Shown: positions 16,962-26,320 of the stretch, in pieces
How positions within the stretch are numbered: the first letter of the stretch is position 1
Layout of the letters: the number at the start of each line of letters is the position of its first letter
From: Clostridia bacterium
Lineage (GTDB): Bacteria; Bacillota; Clostridia; Christensenellales; CAG-138
Assembly: GCA_017395105.1 (NCBI GenBank)
Contig: JAFPWD010000009.1
Span: forward strand, 1-58,795
Reading direction: 5' to 3'
DNA: 58,795 bases
Program-made: the position numbers and the translations under genes
Notes under the pieces: generated by a model
What the model saw: only the letters and a program-made list of their open reading frames with translations
What the model was told of the DNA's origin: nothing
Databases searched by the model: none

Positions 16962-19142
16962 GTGCGAAAACAGAAAGCAATTAAGCAACCCAAATTGAAG
17001 GCTTCCGTCGGCAGAGTCTACTCCGCCGCCAAGAAGCTCAGATTGCCGGTACTTATGCTTGCAGCCATATTTTTGACTGTGTTTGTTATCGGCAGCGGCG
17101 TTATCCCTACGGGCGCGGCAAGCGAAGCAATACAGACCGGCATCAACACAAGCCGTTTTGCCGCCGGCATCTCATCAGTTCAATCGGAGCAGGAAAGGTA
17201 CCCGAGCGATGAGCGGGTCTCCGCATCAGAGCCTACCTCGGCGCCCACTCTCGAGGAGGGGGTAACGCTGTCTGTTGGCGACAACGACGCGATGATCCCC
17301 GAAATCATCACGATGCTTGCATCTCTCGGCTATATCGAGTCGGACGAGCCTTCGGAGTATTTCAACGAGCCCATGGAAAACGCAGTCAAGCTTTTCCAGC
17401 GCTCAAACAACATGAACCAGACCGGCGAGGTGGACAGCCTAATGCTGAACGTCCTCTATTCCGGCAATCCCTCCGAATACGTCATCGAGCAGGGCAACAG
17501 CGGCGAGGATGTTAAAATGGTTCAGGAAAGGCTTACCGATCTTGGCTATTATGAAGAAAAGGTAAACGGCTATTACGGCACTTCGACCCAGAATGCGATC
17601 GAGGATTTCCAGATCCAAAACGATCTCGACGTAAGCGGTGTTGTGGACACCGATACCTTTGCGACCCTGTTCTCCTATGAAGCTATCGCCTGCACAGAAC
17701 CCCTTCCCTCCGAGACCGAAGAGGCCTACGCAGCGGTTATCGAGACCGAGCAGCCCGCCGATAGCGACAACGTGGATCAGGGCGACATCATCAAGACCAT
17801 GCTACCCACCTCGATGCCCAGGCCGACTCCCGAGCCGACCGCGGAGCCAACTCCCGCCTCCGAGCCGTTCATTTCCTTCAATGCGGCCGGCTATACGAAC
17901 GCCGAACACGTAAACTTCCGTTCGATGCCCTCCACCGAGTCCACCATCATCGCCGTGCTTCCCTACGGCACCCAGGTTCGCATCATCGCAAGGACAAGCC
18001 AGTGGTACAGGGTAATGTATGCGGGGCATTTCGGCTATATCTCCGTTCCATATGTAACGCTTGATTCCGCTGCGACCGCAGCGCCCACTCAGGCTCCCAC
18101 GGCTGCGCCTACCTCGGCACCCACGCCTACACACACGCCGAAGCCCACTGCGGCTCCGACTCAGGCTCCCACACAGGTGCCCACACCCACGCATGAGCCC
18201 TTCGCTGAATTCGTTTCCGAAGGCTACATCAACAGAACCTACGTAAACTTCCGTTCGCAGCCCACTACCGAATCGGAGATCATCTACATTCTCTCCCATG
18301 GCACGCAGGTTCAGATACTTGCAAGAACGAGCGAATGGTACCGCATAAGATACAACGGCTACACCGGCTATATCGCCGTGCCGTACGTCACGCTCGGTGT
18401 GCTCACGACCGCAACGCCGGTGCCCACTGCTGCGCCTACGCCCACTCCGACTCCGACCCCGGCGCCAAACCCCACCGCAGCGCCCACCCCCTCGGTCACG
18501 CAGGATCCCTTTACTCCCTACAACGCGCAGGGCTACGTGAACGTGGCTTACGTCAACTTCAGGTCGGGTCCTTCAACGAACTATTCCGTTATTTCTCAGA
18601 TCACCTACGGTACTTCCGTAGAGCTGCTTGCAACGAACGGTCAGTGGTATCGCGCCCGTCACAACGGAACGGTCGGCTATCTCTTTGCGAGCTATATCAC
18701 CATCGGCACTCCGCCCACACCCACGCCTCAGCCCACGCAGGCTCCGTCCAACGGAAACGTTGAAAACTTCGTATCCGTGCTCATGTCTCAGCTTGGCAAG
18801 CCCTACGTCGGCGGCACTCAGGGTCCCAACACCTTCGACTGCTCAGGCTACGTATACTACTGCCTCAAGCTCTGCGGAGTTAATATCGGCAGGCTTACGG
18901 CGGCAGGCTACTCCGCTTATAGCGGTTGGGAAAGGGTAAACAGCTTCAGCAGTCTGCGCAGGGGCGATCTGATGTTCTTCTACAGCAACGACTTCTCAAG
19001 GATCAACCATGTTGCTGTTTTCCTCGGCAATGGTCAGCTCATCCACTGCTCGTTCTCCGCAGGAGAGGTCGTTATCTCCAATGCGAACGGCAATTGGTAT
19101 AATCAACACTTCTACTGCGGAAGAAGGGTATTCGGCAACTAA
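16962..19142 (+). CDS. secreted NlpC/P60 peptidoglycan hydrolase with PG-binding and SH3 repeats
   Basis: A 726-residue modular wall hydrolase. An N-terminal membrane helix or signal (about 28-52) is followed by two PG_binding_1 domains (about 102-165 and 173-238). Three bacterial SH3 domains (about 307-367, 418-478, 522-581), each with HVNFRSxPS or YVNFRSxPS and QWYR, are separated by linkers of Pro/Thr/Ala repeats. A C-terminal NlpC/P60 endopeptidase follows (about 601-726). The catalytic Cys627 (DCSGY), His683 (NHVAVFLG) and polar third residue His695 are present. Such enzymes cleave D-gamma-glutamyl-diaminopimelate bonds in stem peptides. GTG is taken as start from the promoter position. 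It is followed by a GC-rich hairpin and then fbp. Confidence 0.93.
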   Translation: MRKQKAIKQPKLKASVGRVYSAAKKLRLPVLMLAAIFLTVFVIGSGVIPTGAASEAIQTGINTSRFAAGISSVQSEQERYPSDERVSASEPTSAPTLEEGVTLSVGDNDAMIPEIITMLASLGYIESDEPSEYFNEPMENAVKLFQRSNNMNQTGEVDSLMLNVLYSGNPSEYVIEQGNSGEDVKMVQERLTDLGYYEEKVNGYYGTSTQNAIEDFQIQNDLDVSGVVDTDTFATLFSYEAIACTEPLPSETEEAYAAVIETEQPADSDNVDQGDIIKTMLPTSMPRPTPEPTAEPTPASEPFISFNAAGYTNAEHVNFRSMPSTESTIIAVLPYGTQVRIIARTSQWYRVMYAGHFGYISVPYVTLDSAATAAPTQAPTAAPTSAPTPTHTPKPTAAPTQAPTQVPTPTHEPFAEFVSEGYINRTYVNFRSQPTTESEIIYILSHGTQVQILARTSEWYRIRYNGYTGYIAVPYVTLGVLTTATPVPTAAPTPTPTPTPAPNPTAAPTPSVTQDPFTPYNAQGYVNVAYVNFRSGPSTNYSVISQITYGTSVELLATNGQWYRARHNGTVGYLFASYITIGTPPTPTPQPTQAPSNGNVENFVSVLMSQLGKPYVGGTQGPNTFDCSGYVYYCLKLCGVNIGRLTAAGYSAYSGWERVNSFSSLRRGDLMFFYSNDFSRINHVAVFLGNGQLIHCSFSAGEVVISNANGNWYNQHFYCGRRVFGN

Positions 19143-19177
19143 CAGAGGAATACCCTTAAACAACCGATATCGAACTC

Positions 19178-19201
19178 CGGGGCGGCAAATGCCGCCTCGG
19201 G
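19178..19201 (+). terminator. GC-rich hairpin, possible weak terminator
   Basis: CCGGGGCGGC and GCCGCCTCGG form a long stem with an AAAT loop, but no T-run follows, so termination would be weak. It lies between the hydrolase and fbp. Confidence 0.4.
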
Positions 19202-19317
19202 AGATAATAATTTGCGCTCCGTGCGGATCCGGCTTTCCCGTTTTCGATCGGAGCGCTAACGACGTTTTAAGCCCAAGGCTTGATTTCATGCCATATTGAT
19301 GAATAACGGAGGTAACA

Positions 19318-21342
19318 ATGAAAAACAACTATACCGATGCGCAGCTTAAAGAAAACCAGCTCTTTTTGAGCCAGCTTGCCAAAACCTTTCCAACCGTTGA
19401 ATACGCGATGACGGAGATAGTAAACCTCAGCTCCATAATGGCGCTGCCCAAGCCCACGGAGCATTTCATGAGCGATCTTCACGGCCAGGGCGATGCCTTC
19501 GAGCATATCCTGAATAATGCCTCAGGCGTTATCAGAAACGAGATCGAGCGACTTCTCTCTAATTCGCTTACTTACGAGGAAAGGGAAACGCTCGCTACAA
19601 TCGTTTACTATCCCCGCCAGAAGATAGCACTTGAGCTTGAAACGGTTGAGGATAAGGATGCTTGGTATAAGAAGACCTTAACCAATCTCATTCTTCTCGG
19701 CAGGAAGATATGCTCCAAATACACCCGCTCCAAGGTGCGCAAGGCACTCGATCCGCGCTTTAGCTACATCATCGAGGAGCTGCTCACCGCAAGGGTCAAT
19801 TTTCATGACCTCGACGGTTATTACGACGAGATCTTCGATTCCATCATTCGTCACGACTATGCCGACCGAGTTATCATAGCGCTCACCGAAGCCATCAAAA
19901 AGCTTGCCGTGGATAAGCTCCATATCGTTGGCGATATCTACGACCGCGGTCCGGAGCCTCATCGCATCCTCGACCTGCTCCTCGACCATCCCTCGGTGGA
20001 TATCCAGTGGGGCAACCACGACATTCTGTGGATGGGCGCGGCTCTCGGCGAAAAAACCTGCATAACCGGCGTTTTGACGAACAGCTTCCGCCACGGCAAC
20101 CTCGATCTTATCGAAAACGTGTACGGCATCAACCTGCGCCATCTTTTGATGTTTGCTCAGGACACCTATAAGACTGCCGTTGTTTTCAGGCCGAGAAAGA
20201 CTTCCGAAGAGGCGTACTACACCAATTCCGAGATAAGCATCAGGGCGAAGCTGCATAAGGCAATCTTCGTTATCATGCATAAGCTTGAGGGTCAGCTCAT
20301 AAAGCGCAATCCGAACTATAAGCTCGATCACAGGCTCTTCCTCGATACGCTCGATCGCGTGAATTCAACCATCACCATCGACGGAATCACCTATCCGATC
20401 AAGGATGCCGATTTCCCGACCATCGATCCTTCCGATCCCTACAGGCTTACCGAGGAGGAGGAGACCATCATAAACGAGCTTCAGGAATCCTTCCTCAACA
20501 GTCCGAGGCTTCAGAGGCATATAAAGTTCTTCATCGACAAGGGCTCGCTCTATCGGATCGAGAACAACAACCTGCTTTACCATGCGCTCGTTCCGCTCAA
20601 TGAGGACGGCAGCTTCAAGGAAGTTGACTTCGGCGACAGCATTCCGCGCAGCGGCAAGGCAATGTTTGACTATATCGATTCCGAGGTCAAACGACTCTAC
20701 TTCGCTCCGCCCGCAGAAAGGAAGACAAACGAGCTCGACCTCATGTGGTATCTCTGGTGCGGCCCCGATTCCCCGCAGTTCGGCAAAAACAAGATGACCA
20801 CCTTCGAGCGCGTTGAGATCGACGACAGCAAGTCCCACAAGGAAAAGCGCAATGCCTACTACAAGTATCAGGACACGAAGGATCTCGCAGTGCGCATACT
20901 CAATGAGTTCGGCATCACCGATACCGACCGCGCCGTGATAGTGAACGGCCATATCCCCGTTGAAAAGATCAACGGCGAGAACCCGATCAAGGCCGAGGGC
21001 AGGCTCATCGTTATCGACGGCGGCTTTTCAAAGTACTATCAAAAGACGACGGGTATCGCGGGCTACACTCTCGTTTACGACTCGCGCGGCCTCTACATCG
21101 TTGCCCATGAGCCCTTCATCAGCCTCGATATGGCGATCAAGGAGAATAAGGACATCCACTCCACGATCGACGTTGAAAACATCCTCGCCACAAAGGGTCA
21201 GATGATGGTTTCTGATATCGACAAGGGAGCGGAGCTCAAGCAGGAGATCGAGCAGCTTGAAATGCTTATTGAGGCATTCGAGCGCGGCTTTGTTAAGGAG
21301 AATCATCACTACAGAATGATGAAGGTCTCGATAGACGGCTGA
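19318..21342 (+). CDS. fbp: fructose-1,6-bisphosphatase, class III
   Basis: This hydrolyses fructose-1,6-bisphosphate in gluconeogenesis. The 674 residues match the Firmicutes class III enzyme, which is about 670 residues and unrelated to the other FBPases. The metallophosphatase core is visible: MSDLHGQGDAFEHIL, GDIYDRGPEPH, WGNHDILWMGA, then NGHIPVEK and IVIDGGFSKYY in the C-terminal half. The ATG has a GGAGG site (AACGGAGGTAAC). A strong terminator follows, so it is not part of the sugar operon downstream. Confidence 0.97.
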   Translation: MKNNYTDAQLKENQLFLSQLAKTFPTVEYAMTEIVNLSSIMALPKPTEHFMSDLHGQGDAFEHILNNASGVIRNEIERLLSNSLTYEERETLATIVYYPRQKIALELETVEDKDAWYKKTLTNLILLGRKICSKYTRSKVRKALDPRFSYIIEELLTARVNFHDLDGYYDEIFDSIIRHDYADRVIIALTEAIKKLAVDKLHIVGDIYDRGPEPHRILDLLLDHPSVDIQWGNHDILWMGAALGEKTCITGVLTNSFRHGNLDLIENVYGINLRHLLMFAQDTYKTAVVFRPRKTSEEAYYTNSEISIRAKLHKAIFVIMHKLEGQLIKRNPNYKLDHRLFLDTLDRVNSTITIDGITYPIKDADFPTIDPSDPYRLTEEEETIINELQESFLNSPRLQRHIKFFIDKGSLYRIENNNLLYHALVPLNEDGSFKEVDFGDSIPRSGKAMFDYIDSEVKRLYFAPPAERKTNELDLMWYLWCGPDSPQFGKNKMTTFERVEIDDSKSHKEKRNAYYKYQDTKDLAVRILNEFGITDTDRAVIVNGHIPVEKINGENPIKAEGRLIVIDGGFSKYYQKTTGIAGYTLVYDSRGLYIVAHEPFISLDMAIKENKDIHSTIDVENILATKGQMMVSDIDKGAELKQEIEQLEMLIEAFERGFVKENHHYRMMKVSIDG

Positions 21343-21360
21343 TTGAAATAGCTTTATACA

Positions 21361-21394
21361 GGCCCTGCGGAGCAGAATCCGCAGGGCCTTTTTC
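21361..21394 (+). terminator. fbp terminator
   Basis: An 11-bp perfect stem (21361-21371 with 21378-21388), a GCAGAA loop and a T-run. Confidence 0.85.
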
Positions 21395-21481
21395 TGCTTA
21401 TCGCTCGGAGGCTTTAAGCGCTTTTTTGCTCAATAAAACATGACCTGTCTGCCTGCCGCCGATATAACTCGATTCTTCCCG

Positions 21482-21510
21482 TTGCAATGCTTTGAACGAT
21501 ATGGTATAAT
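21482..21510 (+). promoter_or_regulatory. promoter of the fumarase-like/dTDP-sugar operon
   Basis: TTGCAA (21482-21487), 17 nt, TATAAT (21505-21510). This is the only good promoter upstream of the six-gene run that begins at 21744, and it leaves a leader of about 225 nt. Confidence 0.6.
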
Positions 21511-21609
21511 TATCATGCGGTTTTGTAGGCATAAATGCTTTTGCCGTGCAGTTGATGCTCGAAATGATCGAGCTTATGCGGGGAACGATGCATTCCAAAG
21601 CCTATAAGA

Positions 21610-21747
21610 GTGCGCGGCATAAAAATGGAAAATTCGAGCCGCATATCAATTGAAATTAAGTGCTCTGCAGCCGCTGAGGCTTTCGGCGTTCTGCGCAGCG
21701 AAAGCGGATGCGTTAAGCTATTTGCGATGAATGAGGAGAACAAATGA
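21610..21747 (+). CDS. possible small ORF overlapping the fumarase-like beta gene (ATGA)
   Basis: A short frame opens at GTG 21610 or ATG 21625 and stops at 21745-21747, so its TGA overlaps the ATG of the next gene (21744) as ATGA, the classic coupling arrangement. The 40-45 residues include KCSAAAEAFGVLRSESGC and end VKLFAMNEENK. I recognise no family. An upstream frame on the same strand (about 21550-21655, containing MIELMRGTMHSKAY) might be its N-terminal part separated by a frameshift, which would make this a pseudogene. Either reading is tentative. Confidence 0.3.
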   Translation: MRGIKMENSSRISIEIKCSAAAEAFGVLRSESGCVKLFAMNEENK

Positions 21748-22250
21748 TCGAATTAACTACACCTATCAGCGAGCAGGCCGCCGCATCTCTCAATGTTGGC
21801 GACACCGTTGAGATCAGCGGCTACATACTCTGTGGGCGCGATGCGGTGCTTCCGAAAGTGCTCAAGATGATCGAGGACGGCACTGCGGGCGAGCTCGGAG
21901 TAGAGCTCCAAGGCCAAGTCGTGTTCCACACCGCGGTAAGCCCCGCGGGCGTTGGACCCACCTCGAGCAACAAGCTTGAGATCGAGTCGAGCATTGCGCC
22001 GCTTTCAAAGGCAGGCATTAAGCTCCATCTCGGGAAGGGACAGCTCAAAAAGGAAACCGTTGAAGCGTTGGATAAATACAATTCGGTTTACGCGGTGATC
22101 CCGCCGGTAACGGCGCTGCTTGGTGCCAAAACAAGCGAAGTAAAGGTGCTTGCCTTCCCGGAGCTCGGCATGGAGGCGCTGCATCTTATCAAGGTCGACA
22201 AATACCCCGCGATAATCGGCGCGGCGCATGGAAGGAGCATCTATGACTAA
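21744..22250 (+). CDS. class I fumarase-like hydratase, beta subunit (divergent copy)
   Basis: A 168-residue homologue of the beta (C-terminal) part of class I iron-sulfur hydro-lyases (fumarase, L-tartrate dehydratase, mesaconase). It shows the swivelling-domain pattern: GDTVEISGYILCGRDA, FHTAVSPAGVGPTSSNK, GKGQLKKETVEAL. A second, more canonical pair lies at 39423-40838, so this is a paralogue. Here beta precedes alpha, the reverse of that pair, and the reading frames overlap by 8 nt. Substrate is uncertain: fumarate, tartrate, mesaconate or another 2-hydroxyacid. It heads an operon of nucleotide-sugar genes. Confidence 0.85.
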   Translation: MIELTTPISEQAAASLNVGDTVEISGYILCGRDAVLPKVLKMIEDGTAGELGVELQGQVVFHTAVSPAGVGPTSSNKLEIESSIAPLSKAGIKLHLGKGQLKKETVEALDKYNSVYAVIPPVTALLGAKTSEVKVLAFPELGMEALHLIKVDKYPAIIGAAHGRSIYD

Positions 22251-23103
22251 AACCTATGAAGAAATAGCGGCTCTTGTTCGCGATACGCTCGTTGATGCGG
22301 GAAGCACGTTCAGAACCGATAAAAAGGATGCCTACCGCCGTGCGATAGCCTGCGAGAGGAACGAGCAGGCCAAATGGGTGCTCGAGCAGATTCTTGCAAA
22401 CGCCGAGGCTGCCGAGAATGCGCACAGCCCGCTTTGCGACGATTCGGGCATTCCGCATCTTGTTCTTGAGATAGGCGAGGACTGCGCTGTTACCGGAAAA
22501 ATGCTCGATGCCATAAAACAGGGTGTTGCGGACGGACTTCGCAAGCTGCCCGGCCGACCGATGGGCATTATTGGAAACGACAGCCAGAGGATCGATCAAT
22601 CCGGCGGCTTGGATCCGGACAGCGCCGGAGTTAAGCCCGCGCCCATACTCATCAGAAGATGCAGCGAGAATACGATCCGTCTGCACATCCTCATGTTCGG
22701 CGGCGGCCCCGCGATAAGGGGGAAGACCTATCGCGTTTTTCATAAGCACAGCACTCAGGTAGTGCTCGATGAGATCGTGAGCTGGGCCAAGGAAAGCGTT
22801 GCGCAGCTCGGCTGCTCGCCCTGCACACTCGCCGTTGGTGTTGGAAGAAGCCATTTTGAAGCCGCCTCCATGATGCTTCAGGCGCAGGTGGACGGCAATT
22901 ACAACGAACAAAGCGAAATGGAGCAGGAGATCACTCGAAGAGTGAACGAAGCGAATATCGGGCCGCTCGGACTCAAGGGCGACACGAGCGTTATCGCCAC
23001 TTTTATGAAGGTCGGCCCGCAAAGGGCAAGCGGCATTCGCGTGGTTTGCCTGCGCCCCTGCTGCTGCTTTGAACCGAGGATCGCAAGCGTTGAGTTGGTA
23101 TAA
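22243..23103 (+). CDS. class I fumarase-like hydratase, alpha subunit (divergent copy)
   Basis: The alpha subunit would carry the [4Fe-4S] cluster of class I hydro-lyases. The start at 22243 has a GGAAGGAGC site and overlaps the beta gene. The first cluster motif reads PLCDDSGIP rather than the usual PICQDTG; GCSPCTLAVGVGRSHFEA supplies the second and VVCLRPCCCF the likely third cysteine. The 286-residue length is normal. These departures from the canonical pair at 39423 suggest a different substrate rather than a spare fumarase. It lies 15 nt upstream of the aminotransferase, so it is co-transcribed with sugar genes. Confidence 0.85.
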   Translation: MTKTYEEIAALVRDTLVDAGSTFRTDKKDAYRRAIACERNEQAKWVLEQILANAEAAENAHSPLCDDSGIPHLVLEIGEDCAVTGKMLDAIKQGVADGLRKLPGRPMGIIGNDSQRIDQSGGLDPDSAGVKPAPILIRRCSENTIRLHILMFGGGPAIRGKTYRVFHKHSTQVVLDEIVSWAKESVAQLGCSPCTLAVGVGRSHFEAASMMLQAQVDGNYNEQSEMEQEITRRVNEANIGPLGLKGDTSVIATFMKVGPQRASGIRVVCLRPCCCFEPRIASVELV

Positions 23104-23117
23104 ATTCGGTGGTACAA

Positions 23118-24227
23118 ATGGAAAAAATACTTGTAACACGCTCCTCAATGCCAAGCTTTGAGGAATACTGCGAGGAGATCAAAAAGCTTTGGGACAGCCG
23201 CTGGCTCACAAACGGCGGCGTTGAGCATATCGAGCTTCAGAAAAAACTGGAGGAGTATCTCGGCTGCGAGCATGCAGTGCTGTTCACAAACGGCCATCTC
23301 GCGCTCGAATACGTGATTGCAGCGATGGGCTTTGAGCGCGGCTCCGAGGTGATAACGACTCCGTTCACCTTCGCTTCCACCACTCACGCGATCGTCCGAA
23401 ACGGACTCGTTCCCGTATTTTGCGACGTTCGGGAGGATAACTATACCATCGATCCCGGTAAAATTGAGACGCTTATAACCGAAAAAACCGTTGCCATAGT
23501 TCCTGTGCACGTGTACGGAAATATGTGCGATACCGCGCGCATTGCGGAGATTGCGAACAAGCATGGCCTCAAGGTCATCTATGATGCGGCACATGCGTTC
23601 GGCGTGAAATACCGCGGCGTTTCTTCGGCATGCTTTGGCGATGCTTCGGTGTTCAGCTTCCACGCCACAAAGGTGTTCAACACGATCGAAGGCGGTGCTG
23701 TCTGCTTCGGCGACGATGCGCTCGTGGATAAGCTTAACTGTATGAAAAACTTTGGGCAGACGGGCGTGGATGCCGTCGGCTTCGTCGGCGGAAACGCCAA
23801 AATGAGCGAGTTTCAGGCCGCTATGGGCATCTGCAATCTAAGGCATCTGAGCGATGAGATCGCAAAGCGCAAAGCGGTCGTTGAAAGGTATTTTGCCGCG
23901 CTCGACGGTGTAAACGGAATAAAGCTCTGCCGCCCCGATGCTTCGACAGAGCATAACTACGCCTACCTTCCCGTTGTGTTCGACGGCTACAGGCTCAGTC
24001 GCGATGAGGTCTTTGATGCGCTCTCAGAGCAGGGGATAACGGCCAGAAAATACTTCTATCCGCTCACAAACAGCTTCGAATGCTATCGTGATCTGCCTAC
24101 GGCCGGAGCGGAAAAAACTCCCGTTGCCTCATATTATGCCGACAGGGTGCTTACGCTTCCGCTGTATGCCGATCTTTCGATGGACGACGTGGATCGAATA
24201 ACCGACATTATCTTGAACAAGGAGTGA
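23118..24227 (+). CDS. DegT/DnrJ/EryC1 family PLP sugar aminotransferase (VioA-like)
   Basis: A fold-type I PLP aminotransferase of 369 residues acting on keto-sugar nucleotides. The PLP lysine sits in SFHATKVFNT, followed by EGGAV; TNGHLALEY and ITTPFTFAST form the cofactor pocket, and DAAHAFGV carries the conserved Asp. The neighbours rmlA and rmlB supply dTDP-4-keto-6-deoxyglucose, so the most economical product is dTDP-4-amino-4,6-dideoxyglucose (viosamine). Transfer at C3 would need a ketoisomerase that is not seen here. ATG 23118 is preceded by GGTGG; the frame is open from 23109. Confidence 0.85.
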   Translation: MEKILVTRSSMPSFEEYCEEIKKLWDSRWLTNGGVEHIELQKKLEEYLGCEHAVLFTNGHLALEYVIAAMGFERGSEVITTPFTFASTTHAIVRNGLVPVFCDVREDNYTIDPGKIETLITEKTVAIVPVHVYGNMCDTARIAEIANKHGLKVIYDAAHAFGVKYRGVSSACFGDASVFSFHATKVFNTIEGGAVCFGDDALVDKLNCMKNFGQTGVDAVGFVGGNAKMSEFQAAMGICNLRHLSDEIAKRKAVVERYFAALDGVNGIKLCRPDASTEHNYAYLPVVFDGYRLSRDEVFDALSEQGITARKYFYPLTNSFECYRDLPTAGAEKTPVASYYADRVLTLPLYADLSMDDVDRITDIILNKE

Positions 24228-24234
24228 TGCGTAA

Positions 24235-25386
24235 TTGAGCAATGATATGACTGCCCAAAGCAATTCCGTAAAGAAAACAAGGGATTCAAATATCGAGCTG
24301 CTAAGAATCATCGCGATGCTTCTATTGGTTGCACATCATTACGTTGTCAATTCAGGCTTGCTTCAAGCTGTGAATAATGCGCCGATTTCTGCGAATGGAG
24401 CGCTGATACTGCTTCTCGGCCAATTCGGCAAGCCCTTGATAAACAGCTTCGTTATGATTACGTGCTATTTCATGTGCACGGCGAATATAACCTTTAAGAA
24501 GTTCCTGAAGCTGCTGCTTCAGATAATGTTTTACAGGATCGTAATACTGATCGTTTTTGCAATAGTCAACGGCGATATTCTTTCCCTGAGCTTCGTTAAG
24601 CGCTTTGCTTTGGTATTGATACCAATACAATCGATAGGCACCGGATTTACGAATGCTTTTCTGATGTTTTACCTGCTTATACCGTTCCTCAACAGAATGG
24701 TAAGGGGCTTATCCGAAAGGCAGCACGTGCTTTTGCTCGTACTGTTCGGATTCTTATACTGCATTCTGGGCATATTCCACAGCATTGAATTCAATTACGT
24801 TTCATGGTTTGCAGTGCTGTATTTCTTTGCGGCGTATATCCGCTTTTACCGAAAGAAGTGGTTCTCAGACATCAAGGCGACCGGGATAATGACCGCAGTA
24901 GTTGCTGTTTTGAGTTCGCTGAGCATTATTGTCATTTATGTTCTCAATTCAAAAACAAAATTCAGCTTGCCGCTATATGCGTTTGTTGTTGATTCAAACA
25001 ACCTCCTGCCTACGGCGCTGGGCATTTCCCTGTTTATGCTCTTTATGAACCTGAAAATCGGGCAGAGCAGGCTGATAAATACAGTGGCCTCCACAACGTT
25101 CGGCGTGCTTCTTATCCATACAAACGCGCAGGTACGCGGCTTGCTTTGGTACGACTGGTTCAAGTGTGCGGAGAGCTACACAAAGTACCCGTTATCGGTC
25201 GTTTATATGATAGGCGTAGTGGTTCTCGTTTTCATCGTCTGCTCCGCCATCGATTATCTAAGAATAAAGCTGATCGAGGAACCGTTCTTCAAGCGGATGG
25301 ACAAAAAGCTCGATTCGATCTCTGAAAGCTTCTCCAAACGTCTTGATATGCTTTTCACCAAACTCGGCATAGGATCAACAAATTAA
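24235..25386 (+). CDS. membrane acyltransferase, acyltransferase-3 family
   Basis: A polytopic membrane protein of 383 residues with about ten helices. It opens with the family signature NIELLRIIAMLLLVAHHYV (active-site His in the HH motif) and ends with an IDYLRIKLIEEPFF tail. Acyltransferase-3 proteins (OafA/WecH type) O- or N-acetylate cell-surface sugars from the cytoplasmic side. A TTG start at 24235 sits 11 nt after AAGGAG, overlapping the end of the aminotransferase; ATG 24247 is an alternative. Its place in the operon suggests that it decorates the sugar made by its neighbours, or the polymer containing it. Confidence 0.85.
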   Translation: MSNDMTAQSNSVKKTRDSNIELLRIIAMLLLVAHHYVVNSGLLQAVNNAPISANGALILLLGQFGKPLINSFVMITCYFMCTANITFKKFLKLLLQIMFYRIVILIVFAIVNGDILSLSFVKRFALVLIPIQSIGTGFTNAFLMFYLLIPFLNRMVRGLSERQHVLLLVLFGFLYCILGIFHSIEFNYVSWFAVLYFFAAYIRFYRKKWFSDIKATGIMTAVVAVLSSLSIIVIYVLNSKTKFSLPLYAFVVDSNNLLPTALGISLFMLFMNLKIGQSRLINTVASTTFGVLLIHTNAQVRGLLWYDWFKCAESYTKYPLSVVYMIGVVVLVFIVCSAIDYLRIKLIEEPFFKRMDKKLDSISESFSKRLDMLFTKLGIGSTN

Positions 25387-25400
25387 CCGGAGGTACCGAT

Positions 25401-26303
25401 ATGAAAGGAATCATACTCGCCGGCGGCGCCGGAACACGACTCTACCCGCTGACCATCGTTGCATCTAAGCAGCTTTTGCCGGTGTATAATAAGCCGATGA
25501 TCTATTATCCGCTTTCCACGCTCATGCTTGCGAGGATAAAGGAAATATTGATAATCAGCACCCCTGAGGATACTCCGCGCATCAAGAGCCTGCTTGGAGA
25601 CGGCTCCGCATTCGGCATTACGCTTGAGTATGCCGTGCAGGAGAAGCCCGAGGGTCTTGCGCAGGCATTCACGATTGGCAGGGATTTCATCGGCGATGAA
25701 CCCTGCGCCATGATACTTGGCGACAATATTTTCTATGGCAACGGCTTGGGTGCAAAGCTTAGTGCCGCAAAGCGTTCCGCAGAGAACGGCGAAGCCACGA
25801 TCTTCGGCTACTACGTCGAGGATCCGCAGCGCTTCGGGATCATGGAGGTCGAGAAGGTCAAGGGGGAGGACAGCAGTTTCCGCGTTCTCAGCGTTGAGGA
25901 GAAGCCCAAGGAGCCGAAATCCAATTACGCCATAGTGGGGCTGTATTTCTATCCCAAGGGCGTTAGCGATATGGCGGCCGAGGTAAAGCCTTCGGCGAGG
26001 GGCGAGCTTGAGATAACCACTCTCAACGACATGTACCTTAAGGAAAACAGACTGAACGCTCAGCTTCTCGGACGCGGCTACACCTGGATGGATGCAGGAA
26101 CCTTCGACAGCTTAAGAAAGGCCGCAAACTTCGTTTGCATGATCGAGCAGTATCAGGGCATGTCCATCTCCGCTCCCGAGGAGATCGCTTACAGATATAA
26201 ATGGATCTCAGCCGAGAAGCTTGCCGAAAGCGTTGAAAGATACGGCAAGAGCCCGTATGGCGAGCATCTGAGAGCTGTGCTTGAGGATAGAATCATTATT
26301 TGA
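25401..26303 (+). CDS. rmlA: glucose-1-phosphate thymidylyltransferase
   Basis: RmlA joins dTTP and glucose-1-phosphate to dTDP-glucose. The 300-residue length and motifs are those of the short RmlA form: GIILAGGAGTRLYPLT, SKQLLPVYNKPMIYYPLS, AMILGDNIFYG, and GYTWMDAGTFDSL. It has a CGGAGG site before ATG. The gene overlaps nothing and is followed 17 nt later by rmlB. Confidence 0.97.
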   Translation: MKGIILAGGAGTRLYPLTIVASKQLLPVYNKPMIYYPLSTLMLARIKEILIISTPEDTPRIKSLLGDGSAFGITLEYAVQEKPEGLAQAFTIGRDFIGDEPCAMILGDNIFYGNGLGAKLSAAKRSAENGEATIFGYYVEDPQRFGIMEVEKVKGEDSSFRVLSVEEKPKEPKSNYAIVGLYFYPKGVSDMAAEVKPSARGELEITTLNDMYLKENRLNAQLLGRGYTWMDAGTFDSLRKAANFVCMIEQYQGMSISAPEEIAYRYKWISAEKLAESVERYGKSPYGEHLRAVLEDRIII

Positions 26304-26320
26304 CGAATAGGGGGATCAGA

